A DNA stretch of 64,000 bases from Desulfovibrio sp. (GCF_014803725.1 NZ_JAAVBE010000019.1:35680-99679); one strand, 5' to 3'; shown: positions 9,069 to 18,364, counted from the stretch's first letter. Numbers and translations are program-made. Notes: generated by a model not told the origin, from the sequence alone.

Positions 9069-12000
9069 TTGCCGGTGAGCGATTCAACACGGCGGCCAGC
9101 AAGGGGGCGCGGCGTGGCGGAACATTGGAGCGACATCTATTTTGACAAGCAGGACAGGGACATCCTGGCCCTCGTCAACCACATCCTTGATTCGCGTACC
9201 GGCCCGTCCGACAACGGCCTTTTTGACCCGAATCTCCATCCCCACGGCATCAAGGAGCTGGCGGCGAGCCCGGTGGCGCGCATGGCCTCGGCGGTCATCA
9301 ACCTGCTCCGCAACCTCGAGGCGGGCGACGCGCAGGCCAGGGACAGGCTGCTCGCCCTCGAAGTGCTTTACGACGAGGTGCTCAACAGCGCCCACTCGCT
9401 GCTTCGGCGCAATACAGCGCGCGTGCTTATGCAGATCATGAAAGACATGGTGCGCGCCCACGGCGACCGCCTGACCCAGCTCAAGCTGGCCCATGATTTT
9501 CGGCGCACGGTGCAGGGCACCCCGCGCATCGTGCGGCACATGCTGGCGCGCTATCATTTGCCGGAAATGCCTGAGGAATGGAACCAGATCGCCTTTGACG
9601 ATCACGTTTACGACGCCAACACCAAGGGCCGCAAAACGCCCACGCACCTCATCATGGACGCCTGGATCAAGGGCATCCGCGACATCACCATCGGCTACGA
9701 ATACTGGGTGCCCCCGGACGCCGCGCGGGAGATATTGCGCGCCTCGGAGATCACCGGGCTCACCGTGCGTATCGGTATCGAGTACCAGGTGCCCTATTAC
9801 GGGCATTATGCGCGCCTGTTCTGGATCCCGCGCGGTTTCAGCTCCAACGAGGACTTTCTGGAATTTCTCCACAACCCCAAGCTCGCGGACATGATGAAGA
9901 AGGGCCGCGAGGTCCTCACCTGGAAAAAGGCGCGTATCCTGCGCATCCTCAACGCCTGGAACGACCGCGAGCGCCCGCGCCTGACCGAAGCCTGGGGCGT
10001 CGAGGTGCCCGCCCTCGACCAGCAGGACTTTCTCGATTTCGTGGGCCGCGGGCAGCCCTCCATGCACCATCTTTCCGAATTCCTGCATCGCCATGTCCTG
10101 CCCGCGGCGCGGGAAAGGGCGGAACGCCTGGCGCAGGACATCGCCGAGGGCAAATCCGACGGTCGCGCAGCCAAGGAAGAGATCGAGGCGCTGGAAAACC
10201 TGAGCGCGGACATCATCGCTGACGAATGGCTGAGCGCCGAGGCGCTGCCCGAAGTGCGCGAACTCCTCCAGCCGGGCCTCGGGGACGTGCCCGAGCTGTT
10301 GCGCCTCTCCCCGCACGAGCTGGTGCGCGAGCTGCAGGAGCTCAACCCCGGCTACCGCCTCGTGCTCGGCCTCACCGACCTCCGCGTGGAGGACGTGGCC
10401 GAGATACTTTCCGACTGCCACGGCGCCATCACCCATCTCGAGATCTTCAACATGCGTGCCTGGCTGGAGGGGCGACTGCACGACCTCGAAGCCATCGGCG
10501 AATTGCAGCGGGCCCTCAACCTCGGCCTCGGCCCCCGCGTGAAGCAGATGATCCGCCAGATGGGGCGCCACCTCGAGCGCGAGGGCGACGACGCGCGCGC
10601 GGCCAAGTTCAAGAATATCCTGCGCAATGTGCCCAAACTCTGGGAGCATTACCGCCACAGCCCGCTCAAGTCGCGCCTGGGCACGAGCTCGGGCGGCCGC
10701 CGCTCTTACGGCATGGGCCTGGTGCTCAAGGAGACCCTTTCCCCGCGGGCACTGGCCGAGCTCAGGCGCAAGCCGCAACAGGCGCGGCCCATCCCCCTCT
10801 GCTCGCCGGTGGAGGAGACGGAAATTTTCCGCGAGCCGGAAAACCCGACCTTCTGGCAGCGGCTGGCCGCGCATTTCCGCCGCATCCCCGGCTGCCGGCA
10901 TCTGGGCATGGAGCGCAAGAGCGAATGGAAAACGGCCAGTGAGTATTGCCGCATCTGCAAGCACGGCAATATCGCCAACCTGGGCGGCCTCAACCAGGCC
11001 CGGCAGAACGACCTGCTCGGCAAGAGCAAGTCCGGCGGCCACACGCGCCTCGGCCTCACCTATCTCAACAGCTCCATCAGCAACTGGCTCAAGGTGCTTT
11101 TGGGCTTCATCCCGGCCTTTTTCTCCTTCATCTATACGCAGGACTGGTGGTTCCTCGCCTGGTTCGGCACCTTTATCTGGTTCGGCATCACGGGCGTGCG
11201 CAACGTGGTGCAGATGATGTTCGCGGCCAACGGCTTTTCACGGGGCACACTCATCCACTGGAAGGATCAGGTCAGCATCAGCAGAATCTGCGATTCGCTG
11301 ATGTATACGGGCATTTCCGTCCTGCTCCTTGAAGTCATGGTGCGCGTGTGGCTCTTGCAGGACTGGCTTGGCTATTCGGTGGAGAACCATTCCACCCTCG
11401 TCTTCACCGTGCTCAACATCGTCAACGGTTTCTACATCTGCGCGCACAATGTCTTCCGCGGCTTCCCCAAGGAAGCGGCCATCGGCAACTTCTTCCGCAG
11501 CGGCCTCGCCATCCCTGTGTCGTCGCTCTATGATTTCCTGCTGTTCCAGCTCCTGCTCGCCGTGGGGGTGGCCCAGCCCGAGATCTACCTCGTGCCGAGC
11601 GCGGCCGTGGTCTCCAAGATGGCGTCGGACACGGTGGCCGCCATCATCGAAGGCTATGCGGACAGCCAGGTGAACCTGCGCATGCGCCGCTGGGACTACA
11701 AGAGCAAGATCGCCAATGTCTTCGCCTGTTATACGCGCCTCGAACTGCTCTTCCCGCAGGAAGACGCCCTCGTCATGCTTGCGCGGCCGGGCGGCCTCAA
11801 GGGGCATGGCGGCTCCCGGGGGCGCGAGCTCGAAAAGGCCTTCATCATCAACGCCCTCGACCTCATGTATTTCTGGTATTACCAGCCGAGGGCGCAGGAT
11901 GCGTTCCGCAAGATGCTCGTCACCATGCCCGACGCCGACCGCCATGTGCTCGCGCGCGCGCAGCTCGTGCTCACGCGCGAACGCGAGATAAGCCAGATGC

Positions 12001-12155
12001 TGGTGGACGGCCTGCTGGGGCGCAATTTCTCGCCGCCGCTGGCCTTCTTCCTCAGCAAGCACATGCAGTACCTGCGCCTCATGAGCAAGCTCTGCCGCCC
12101 GCACCAGCACCGGATCCACCATGCGGCGAGCCATGCGCGTACACAGACGGCGTAG
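9069..12155 (+). CDS. 1028-aa protein of unknown function: soluble N-terminal half, polytopic membrane C-terminal half
   Basis: Long uninterrupted ORF directly downstream of hydG; codes for ~650 soluble residues then several strongly hydrophobic spans (e.g. WLKVLLGFIPAFFSFIYTQDWWFLAWFGTFIWF). Start could be 9069 or a GTG near 9114. Confidence 0.85.
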   Translation: MPVSDSTRRPARGRGVAEHWSDIYFDKQDRDILALVNHILDSRTGPSDNGLFDPNLHPHGIKELAASPVARMASAVINLLRNLEAGDAQARDRLLALEVLYDEVLNSAHSLLRRNTARVLMQIMKDMVRAHGDRLTQLKLAHDFRRTVQGTPRIVRHMLARYHLPEMPEEWNQIAFDDHVYDANTKGRKTPTHLIMDAWIKGIRDITIGYEYWVPPDAAREILRASEITGLTVRIGIEYQVPYYGHYARLFWIPRGFSSNEDFLEFLHNPKLADMMKKGREVLTWKKARILRILNAWNDRERPRLTEAWGVEVPALDQQDFLDFVGRGQPSMHHLSEFLHRHVLPAARERAERLAQDIAEGKSDGRAAKEEIEALENLSADIIADEWLSAEALPEVRELLQPGLGDVPELLRLSPHELVRELQELNPGYRLVLGLTDLRVEDVAEILSDCHGAITHLEIFNMRAWLEGRLHDLEAIGELQRALNLGLGPRVKQMIRQMGRHLEREGDDARAAKFKNILRNVPKLWEHYRHSPLKSRLGTSSGGRRSYGMGLVLKETLSPRALAELRRKPQQARPIPLCSPVEETEIFREPENPTFWQRLAAHFRRIPGCRHLGMERKSEWKTASEYCRICKHGNIANLGGLNQARQNDLLGKSKSGGHTRLGLTYLNSSISNWLKVLLGFIPAFFSFIYTQDWWFLAWFGTFIWFGITGVRNVVQMMFAANGFSRGTLIHWKDQVSISRICDSLMYTGISVLLLEVMVRVWLLQDWLGYSVENHSTLVFTVLNIVNGFYICAHNVFRGFPKEAAIGNFFRSGLAIPVSSLYDFLLFQLLLAVGVAQPEIYLVPSAAVVSKMASDTVAAIIEGYADSQVNLRMRRWDYKSKIANVFACYTRLELLFPQEDALVMLARPGGLKGHGGSRGRELEKAFIINALDLMYFWYYQPRAQDAFRKMLVTMPDADRHVLARAQLVLTREREISQMLVDGLLGRNFSPPLAFFLSKHMQYLRLMSKLCRPHQHRIHHAASHARTQTA

Positions 12156-12211
12156 GGCGGACGGGGACGCGCCCGTCGCTTACTGATCCCCCCGGCATCG
12201 CAAGGATTCGT

Positions 12212-12260
12212 ATATGTGCCTGTAAGGCGCTCCTCGCAAGAGAGCCTTACAGGCACATAT
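12212..12260. repeat. 17-bp perfect inverted repeat (hairpin)
   Basis: ATATGTGCCTGTAAGGC (12212-12228) and GCCTTACAGGCACATAT (12244-12260), 15-nt spacer. Confidence 0.9.
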
Positions 12261-12342
12261 CCGTTCTGCTATCTGCATTTTTGGTACTTGCCCCCCGCAA
12301 ACGGGCTACCCGGGGTCGGTATACGTATTTGGTCTGCCGGCT

Positions 12343-12781
12343 TCACCCGACCGATCTGTCCTCTGATGTATCCCTGAATTTTCTTTGTATTTTCCTCACG
12401 GCGTTGATACGAGAGCCACGGCACCAAAACTCCCGGTTACTGAATCAGAATTTCATGTCGCCCAATCGTTCATACATCATCAGACTCCTCATGCTCTTCA
12501 GATACCCCATAAAAACGGGAAATACTCATCTTCCGCGGTATTTCCCGCAACATGTGGATATGGTCAGGGCAACACCCGGCTTCAAGAACTGTTCCTGTCT
12601 TCCATTGAGAGAGTTTGCGTAAAATCTCTCCTGGTGTCCGTTTTTTTCCAGAGAATGCCTGTCGGCGATATGGCGAATACAAGATGATGTTAAAATTCCA
12701 TTTCGTGTACGATAAACTCTTTGCACTAACCGTTGTGACCTTCTTTTGATTTGTTGACAGAGTGCAACTGTCAGACTGCAT
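12343..12781 (-). pseudogene. degenerate IS200/IS605-type (Y1) transposase
   Basis: TKWNFNIILYSPYRRQAFSGKKRTPGEILRKL...CCPDHIHMLREIPRKMSISRFYG then, after a +1 shift in a G-run, GYLKSMRSLMMYERLGDMKF*FSNREFWCRG; one frameshift and one internal stop. Confidence 0.85.
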
Positions 12782-13074
12782 CTACCTTGAAACCAATCAA
12801 AATGCGTTTCATAAGCTACTTATACTATAAGCGTTTTTGAGCCGCCCTCCAGGAAGGAGTTTTTCTGCATACAATGAGGGCGTTACATCCTTGGGGCGCG
12901 ACGCCCTTGCTTGTGTGTGCTGGCCTTCCCAAAGCGGGGAGAGCCAGTCCCGCGGGGAATGTGACCAACATCATGTGCCCAAGCAACCCAAGTGCGCGGC
13001 AAGGCGGCTCGCGTGAGCCGGCGGTTCACAAAAACCTTGACAGTCGGGCCTTTCCGGCCTACCTCTTCCAGCGT

Positions 13075-13151
13075 GCGCTCGTAGCTCAGTTGGATAGAGC
13101 GACAGCCTCCTAAGCTGTAGGCCGCAGGTTCGATTCCTGCCGGGCGCACCA
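13075..13151 (+). tRNA. tRNA-Arg (anticodon CCT), CCA encoded
   Basis: Acceptor GCGCTCG/CGGGCGC, anticodon stem ACAGC-CTCCTAA-GCTGT, T-arm GCAGGTTCGATTCCTGC, 3' CCA. Confidence 0.95.
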
Positions 13152-13237
13152 TTCTTCCCGGCTTCCTGTTCCAGACACCCGCGTTCTTCCCAAGGCGCAG
13201 CAATTTCCCAATCCTTCTGGCTGAGAGGCGGCGCATC

Positions 13238-13573
13238 GTGGTCTCTATACGAGAGCAGCACAAGCGCTCCATCGCCGAGCAGGCAAAAATTTTCAAGGCT
13301 CTCGGGCACCCGAGCCGCCTGCTCATGGTCGACGCCCTGCGCGATGGCGAGAAATGCGTTTGCGAGCTCAAGGACCTGGTGGGCGATGACATGTCCACCA
13401 TATCCCGGCATCTCGCCGTCTTGCGTGAAGCCGGCGTGGTCACGAGCGAAAAACGCGGGACGAGCATCTATTACCGCCTGAGGCTGGGCTGCCTGAACCA
13501 GTTTTTGCAATGCACATCCGCCGCGGTCCAGCAGAAGGCCCGGGAACATCTCGAGATAGTGCAATCGCGTTAG
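13238..13573 (+). CDS. ArsR/SmtB family transcriptional regulator
   Basis: FKALGHPSRLLMVDALRDGEKCVCELKDLVGDDMSTISRHLAVLREAGVV; CVCEL metal-binding motif. Confidence 0.92.
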   Translation: MVSIREQHKRSIAEQAKIFKALGHPSRLLMVDALRDGEKCVCELKDLVGDDMSTISRHLAVLREAGVVTSEKRGTSIYYRLRLGCLNQFLQCTSAAVQQKAREHLEIVQSR

Positions 13574-13702
13574 GGCTGCCCGCTCTTTTACCGGGCCCGG
13601 CATCCGGGCCATTTTCGATAAAGACAAATCCCTCGATCCTTCGGGGGGAGGTCGCTGCCACAGGAGTGGGCTCATGCGTGCGGGATTAGGCTGCGCACGC
13701 GC

Positions 13703-13746
13703 TTGACTTGCACCTCAATATTTTGCAATTTAGCCAAAAAGCAAAA
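13703..13746 (+). promoter_or_regulatory. putative promoter with overlapping dyad operator upstream of permease
   Basis: TTGACT-17 nt-CAATTT plus TTTTGC (13721-13726)...GCAAAA (13741-13746) inverted repeat; position between arsR and permease. Confidence 0.45.
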
Positions 13747-13760
13747 CAGTAGAGGTACTC

Positions 13761-14930
13761 ATGGAGCCGCTTATCCCGGGTTCATCCGCCCCTGGCAAAA
13801 AATCGGCACCGCTCGGGAGGGAACAGGCGACATGCAGTTGTTCAAGACCAACGATACCCCAAGCGGATGCACCGCAGGTTGCAGGCTGGGAGCGCCGGTA
13901 CATCCTCAAGGCCGCGGTGGTCGCCCTCGTCTGTGTTCTGGCCTATGTCGCCATTGAGCCGGCTGCCCATTGGCTCGTCTTCTCCGTGCCAGGGCTCTCA
14001 GCGGACTCGCATCTCGGGCAAGCGCTCGAATTTTTCCTCTATGACACGGCAAAAATCCTCTTGCTCCTCTTTGCGCTCATCTATGTAATTGCATGGCTGC
14101 GCGCCTCGCTCCCCGTGGAGCGTGTACGCGCGTATCTTGCGGGCAAGCGACGCATCCTCGGGTATTTTCTCGGAGCCCTGTTCGGTTCCATAACGCCCTT
14201 CTGCTCCTGTTCGAGCATACCGCTTTTCCTGGGCTTCACCACGGCGCGCATTCCTTTCGGCATCACCATGGCCTTTCTCATCACATCGCCGCTCATCAAT
14301 GAAATCGCCGTGGTGCTGTTGTGGGGTCTGCTCGGCTGGAAATTCACACTTCTCTATGTGCTGGTCGGCATGGCGGCGGGCATGGCTGGGGGCTTTTCCA
14401 TAGATGCCATGCGGGCGGAGCGCTGGCTCCAGCGCTTCATCCTCGATGCCGGGCGCCTCCCCCGGCCCCTGCTGGCTGTGGGTGGCAACAGCCCGCGATT
14501 GGGCATTCGCCAGCGCCATGTCTTTGCCTGGGGCGAGATGCGGTCGATTTTCGGCCGCGTCTGGAAGTGGGTGATCCTCGGCGTTGCCGTGGGGGCCGCG
14601 CTGCACGGCTTTGTGCCCGACAACTGGTTTGCCGAACACCTCGGCGCGGGCCAATGGTGGACAGTGCCCGCGGCCGTGCTTCTTGCAATACCGCTCTATT
14701 CCAATGTTACGGGCATCGTGCCGGTGATGGAGAGCCTGTTGATGAAGGGGCTGCCGCTCGGCACCACGCTCGCGTTCTGCATGAGCGCGGTGGCGGCAAG
14801 CATCCCGGAAGTCATGCTTCTGCGGCAGATAATGACCTTCCGGCTTCAGGCGCTCTTCATCGGCTGCCTGTGGGTGATATTCACGCTCATTGGCTGGATA
14901 TTCAACAGTATCGGGCCAGCGTTGCTCTAA
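13761..14930 (+). CDS. permease (ArsP / UPF0718-like)
   Basis: GSITPFCSCSSIPLFLGFTTARIPFGITMAFLITSPLINEIAV motif typical of the family; multi-TM; exact N-terminus uncertain. Confidence 0.85.
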   Translation: MEPLIPGSSAPGKKSAPLGREQATCSCSRPTIPQADAPQVAGWERRYILKAAVVALVCVLAYVAIEPAAHWLVFSVPGLSADSHLGQALEFFLYDTAKILLLLFALIYVIAWLRASLPVERVRAYLAGKRRILGYFLGALFGSITPFCSCSSIPLFLGFTTARIPFGITMAFLITSPLINEIAVVLLWGLLGWKFTLLYVLVGMAAGMAGGFSIDAMRAERWLQRFILDAGRLPRPLLAVGGNSPRLGIRQRHVFAWGEMRSIFGRVWKWVILGVAVGAALHGFVPDNWFAEHLGAGQWWTVPAAVLLAIPLYSNVTGIVPVMESLLMKGLPLGTTLAFCMSAVAASIPEVMLLRQIMTFRLQALFIGCLWVIFTLIGWIFNSIGPALL

Positions 14931-14939
14931 CCCGGGTTC

Positions 14940-15968
14940 TCACACGCGCGCGGATTCTCCATCCTCGTGCTCTGCCTGCGCTTTCTGTGCAGCGGCGGGC
15001 TCCATATGGATGCCCACATGCGTCTTCTCACCGAGGCGGTCTTTCAGGCGCTTCTCGAGCAGCGAGGCGATGTCATGCGCCTCGCGCAAGGACAGGCCGC
15101 CATCCAGTTTTATATGTGCCTCGACGGCGCGGTTCACACCCATGCGACGGGTACGCAGGCGATGGAAACCGAGAACGCCCTCTGTTGAGGCAATGATGTG
15201 CTCGATCTCCACCCTTTCCGCATCGGGCAACGACTTTTCCATGAGTTCATCGATGCCCGGCTTCATGAGCGAAAAGGCCATCACCACGATAAAGATGCTG
15301 ATGAGGCAGGCAGCCAACGGGTCAAGGATGCGCCAGCCCTCGCCCGGGAGCATGGCCCCGCCGATGCCAACGAGCGTCGCGATGGAGCTCAGCGCGTCGC
15401 TGCGGTGATGCCAGGCATTGGCCTTGAGCGTTGAGGAATCGGCCTTTCTGGCCGCCGCCATGGTATAGTGATAGAGCGCTTCCTTCACGACAAGGGAGAT
15501 CACCGCCGCGGCCAACGCGAGCCAGGTGGGCGCCATGAGCATTTCGCCCCGGGCGAAGGCAAGGATGGTGGCCGCGCCGTCCCAAAAAAGGCCGATGCCG
15601 GTGGCAAGCAGGAGGAGGCCGATGGCAACGGACGCCAGGGTCTCGAACTTGCCGTGGCCGTAGGCGTGGTCTTCGTCCTCGGGCTTGCCCGCCACCCGCA
15701 GGCACAAAAGGACGATGACATCCGAAGCGAAGTCGGAGAGCGAATGGGCGGCGTCGGCCACCATGGCCGAGCTGTGCCCGAGGATGCCGGCAATGAACTT
15801 GAAGACCACGAGGAGCAGGTTGACGGCGCTCCCCGCCAGGGTCACGCGGCAAATATATTTTTCCCGGTCCAAAAGCAGCTCCTCAGGAAATGCGGTGGGG
15901 AAGACAGTGATGGCCGGCCGCACAGGGACGCCCGGGGCGAGCTGCGAAAACCCTCGCGCCGGCGTCAC
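14940..15968 (-). CDS. cation diffusion facilitator family transporter
   Basis: HSSAMVADAAHSLSDFASD...DEDHAYGHGKFETLAS; HHRSDALSS. Confidence 0.92.
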   Translation of the reverse strand: MTPARGFSQLAPGVPVRPAITVFPTAFPEELLLDREKYICRVTLAGSAVNLLLVVFKFIAGILGHSSAMVADAAHSLSDFASDVIVLLCLRVAGKPEDEDHAYGHGKFETLASVAIGLLLLATGIGLFWDGAATILAFARGEMLMAPTWLALAAAVISLVVKEALYHYTMAAARKADSSTLKANAWHHRSDALSSIATLVGIGGAMLPGEGWRILDPLAACLISIFIVVMAFSLMKPGIDELMEKSLPDAERVEIEHIIASTEGVLGFHRLRTRRMGVNRAVEAHIKLDGGLSLREAHDIASLLEKRLKDRLGEKTHVGIHMEPAAAQKAQAEHEDGESARV

Positions 15969-16237
15969 GCGTCAGAGTGGTCTACTTTTGGGCGAAACGC
16001 AACCGGCGGAAAGCCCTGAAGAAGCGGACGACAGCAGGCCGCATTGTGTCGGCGCCCTCACACGCCGTTGCCTCACAATATGGTCGGCTTCCACGTCACA
16101 GGGTCGGGTTCCATGTCCTCCACCCCACAACTCCATGCACGCCCGACTCTTGCCCGCGTTTTTCCTCTTTTCTCCTGCGTGGCTTTATGCTATGCCTCAA
16201 AGGAAGGCACACCCCCTATCAGCGCGAGCGAGAGGCA

Positions 16238-16801
16238 ATGCTCAACCTTGCCAATAAAATCACCCTGCTGCGCATCCTCATGGCGCCGCTCGTCGTCGTC
16301 CTCCTGTATTTCCAGGGGCCGAAGCTCTGCATCGTGGCCGCGCTGGTCTTTATTTTCGCCGCCATCACCGACTGGATGGACGGCTATATCGCCCGCCATG
16401 CCGGCATGGTCACGAGCATGGGCAAATTCCTCGACCCCCTGGCGGACAAGGTGCTCATCTGCTCCGTGCTCATCATGTTCGTGGAGCTCGACTGGGCGCC
16501 CGCATGGGTGGTCATCGTCATCGTCTGCCGCGAGCTCGTGGTGACGGGCCTGCGCGCCATGGCCATCGACGAGGGCATCGTCCTCGCCGCCGACAAGTTC
16601 GGCAAGGCCAAGACGGTGCTCCAGATCGCGGCCATCATCCCCATCACGCTCCACTATCCTCTTTTCGGACTCAGACTGTGGCCCATCGGCGAGGCGCTGC
16701 TCTATGCCTCCATGGCCGTGGCCGTGTTCTCGGGCGTCAACTATTGCCGGTATTTCTACCGGCATGCCGCTGCCAGCGTCACTTCGGGAAAATCGGCATG
16801 A
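16238..16801 (+). CDS. pgsA: CDP-diacylglycerol--glycerol-3-phosphate 3-phosphatidyltransferase
   Basis: CDP-alcohol phosphatidyltransferase motif DWMDGYIARHAGMVTSMGKFLDPLADK. Confidence 0.92.
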   Translation: MLNLANKITLLRILMAPLVVVLLYFQGPKLCIVAALVFIFAAITDWMDGYIARHAGMVTSMGKFLDPLADKVLICSVLIMFVELDWAPAWVVIVIVCRELVVTGLRAMAIDEGIVLAADKFGKAKTVLQIAAIIPITLHYPLFGLRLWPIGEALLYASMAVAVFSGVNYCRYFYRHAAASVTSGKSA

Positions 16802-17052
16802 GCAGGTTGCAGATCCGCCTCAAGAACTGCATCCAGACGATCCTCGAGCTGGAACCGGGCATGCGCGCCGCTGGCGCGGGCCGCAGCTTTGACGAGGACT
16901 TCGCTTCCCTCAAGAGCTTCCTTACGCGCATCGACAGCATGAACCTGGCGGAGGAAGATGTCCGGCGGCTCGAAGGCGTCACCGGCACCCTGCTTGCAGA
17001 ACTCGGGCATTCCCCCCGCTGGAACGCCCACGGCCAGCGGCTGCTGCAATAA
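16798..17052 (+). CDS. conserved-looking small protein, unknown function
   Basis: ATGA overlap with pgsA stop and TAATG overlap with next gene imply translational coupling. Confidence 0.6.
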   Translation: MSRLQIRLKNCIQTILELEPGMRAAGAGRSFDEDFASLKSFLTRIDSMNLAEEDVRRLEGVTGTLLAELGHSPRWNAHGQRLLQ

Positions 17053-17375
17053 TGTTCTGGCGCGTCACCATCCTGCTCATTCTGGGTGTTTTCAACCTCG
17101 CCCTGTTCAGCCGCATGATATGGGGTCCGACGGGGCTTGTGGAATACCGCGACCTTAAGCGCCAGCACGCCGCCCTGCTCACCCGGATAAGCGACCTCGA
17201 TGCCCAGAACAGGGCGCTCAGTAAGGATATCCGGCTCTTGCAGTCCGACAGCCAGTATGTGGAAAAAATGATCCGCCAGCGCCTGCACTACATGCGGGAC
17301 AACGAGGTGCTCTACCTCTTTGGAAGCTCGGCCCAAACCAGCCCCGGAGCCCCGGCCCATGACGGAAAAGATTGA
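17052..17375 (+). CDS. FtsB/DivIC-like septum formation initiator
   Basis: One N-terminal TM, coiled coil, then RQRLHYMRDNEVLYLF, typical of FtsB/DivIC. Confidence 0.8.
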   Translation: MFWRVTILLILGVFNLALFSRMIWGPTGLVEYRDLKRQHAALLTRISDLDAQNRALSKDIRLLQSDSQYVEKMIRQRLHYMRDNEVLYLFGSSAQTSPGAPAHDGKD

Positions 17376-18303
17376 ATGGTATAAAGAGGTGCTCGAGCTC
17401 GAGCCCAATTCCAAGGTCTTCTTCCCGCTCGCCCGGCTGCTCGCCGACGCCGGCCGCGATGACGAAGCCATCGCCGCGCTGGAACACGGGCTCGAGCGCC
17501 ACAGCGAATTTCTGGAAGCCCGGCTCTTCCTCATCGAGCTCTTGTACAGGACCGGCCGGCAGGATGCCTGCGCGCGGCAGATAGAGCGGCTGAGCGCCAT
17601 GTTTTCCGCCTATGCCGGCTTCTGGCAGGCCTGGGCGGCCTGCCTTTCCGAGGTGGATGGAGAGGCGGACACGGCCACGGTGCTGCGCTTTCTGGCGGCC
17701 CACTTCGTTCACGGCCCGCTTTCGCTGCACGAGGTGCTCAACCGCGGGCTGGACAGTCTGGAGCAGGGCCGCGCCCCACGGGCGGCAGCCCCGGCCCGCG
17801 AGCCCGTGAAGCCCGCGGCAGCCGCGCCTGAAGCATCGCCTGCGCCTGTTGCAGCGCCTGCGGAAGAGATCGTGGAAGAGCGGGTGGAAGCGGCCCCGGC
17901 GCCCGGCGAAGTGGCCCTTGAGGAAACCGCGGCCGCTCCGCTGTGGGAGGAAGCGCCCGCCGATGCCACCAGCGCCCTCCCGGCTGACGGCGCGCACTCC
18001 GAGGATGACGGCGAGGAGCATTTCTCGCTCAGGACGCGCTCCATGGCCGAAGTGCTGGCCGAGCAGGGCGACATCCGCGGCGCGCTGGATATTTACAATG
18101 AGCTCGCGGCCGCGGCCACCCTCCCCGAAGAATGCGCGGACCTTCAGCACCGCATCGCCACCCTCACCGCGCGCCTCGGCCATCAGGCCGAAGCCCCGCA
18201 GCCGCCCGCCCCCCCGGAGGAAGAGAACGGCAGGAGCACCGACCGGCTCATCAGCATGCTTGAGGCCCTTGCGGAACGGGTGGAGGCCAGGGCCCGGGGC
18301 TGA
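17359..18303 (+). CDS. tetratricopeptide repeat protein with Ala/Pro/Glu-rich linker
   Basis: WYKEVLELEPNSKVFFPLARLLADAGRDDEAIAALEHGLERH TPR pattern; second TPR-like segment near C terminus. Confidence 0.75.
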   Translation: MTEKIEWYKEVLELEPNSKVFFPLARLLADAGRDDEAIAALEHGLERHSEFLEARLFLIELLYRTGRQDACARQIERLSAMFSAYAGFWQAWAACLSEVDGEADTATVLRFLAAHFVHGPLSLHEVLNRGLDSLEQGRAPRAAAPAREPVKPAAAAPEASPAPVAAPAEEIVEERVEAAPAPGEVALEETAAAPLWEEAPADATSALPADGAHSEDDGEEHFSLRTRSMAEVLAEQGDIRGALDIYNELAAAATLPEECADLQHRIATLTARLGHQAEAPQPPAPPEEENGRSTDRLISMLEALAERVEARARG

Positions 18304-18364
18304 GCGGCCCTCCCTGACGCACAAGGTACGGGAGAATCGGAGAATCACGGTGTCACATTTCTGT

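Noticed and set aside
9084-11042. 652-aa minus-strand ORF opposite the 1028-aa gene
   Set aside because: Shadow ORF; the plus frame has natural hydrophobic segmentation and follows hydG, whereas this frame has none.
12874-13113. 79-aa ORF running into tRNA-Arg
   Set aside because: Overlaps the tRNA and shows no coding-like features.
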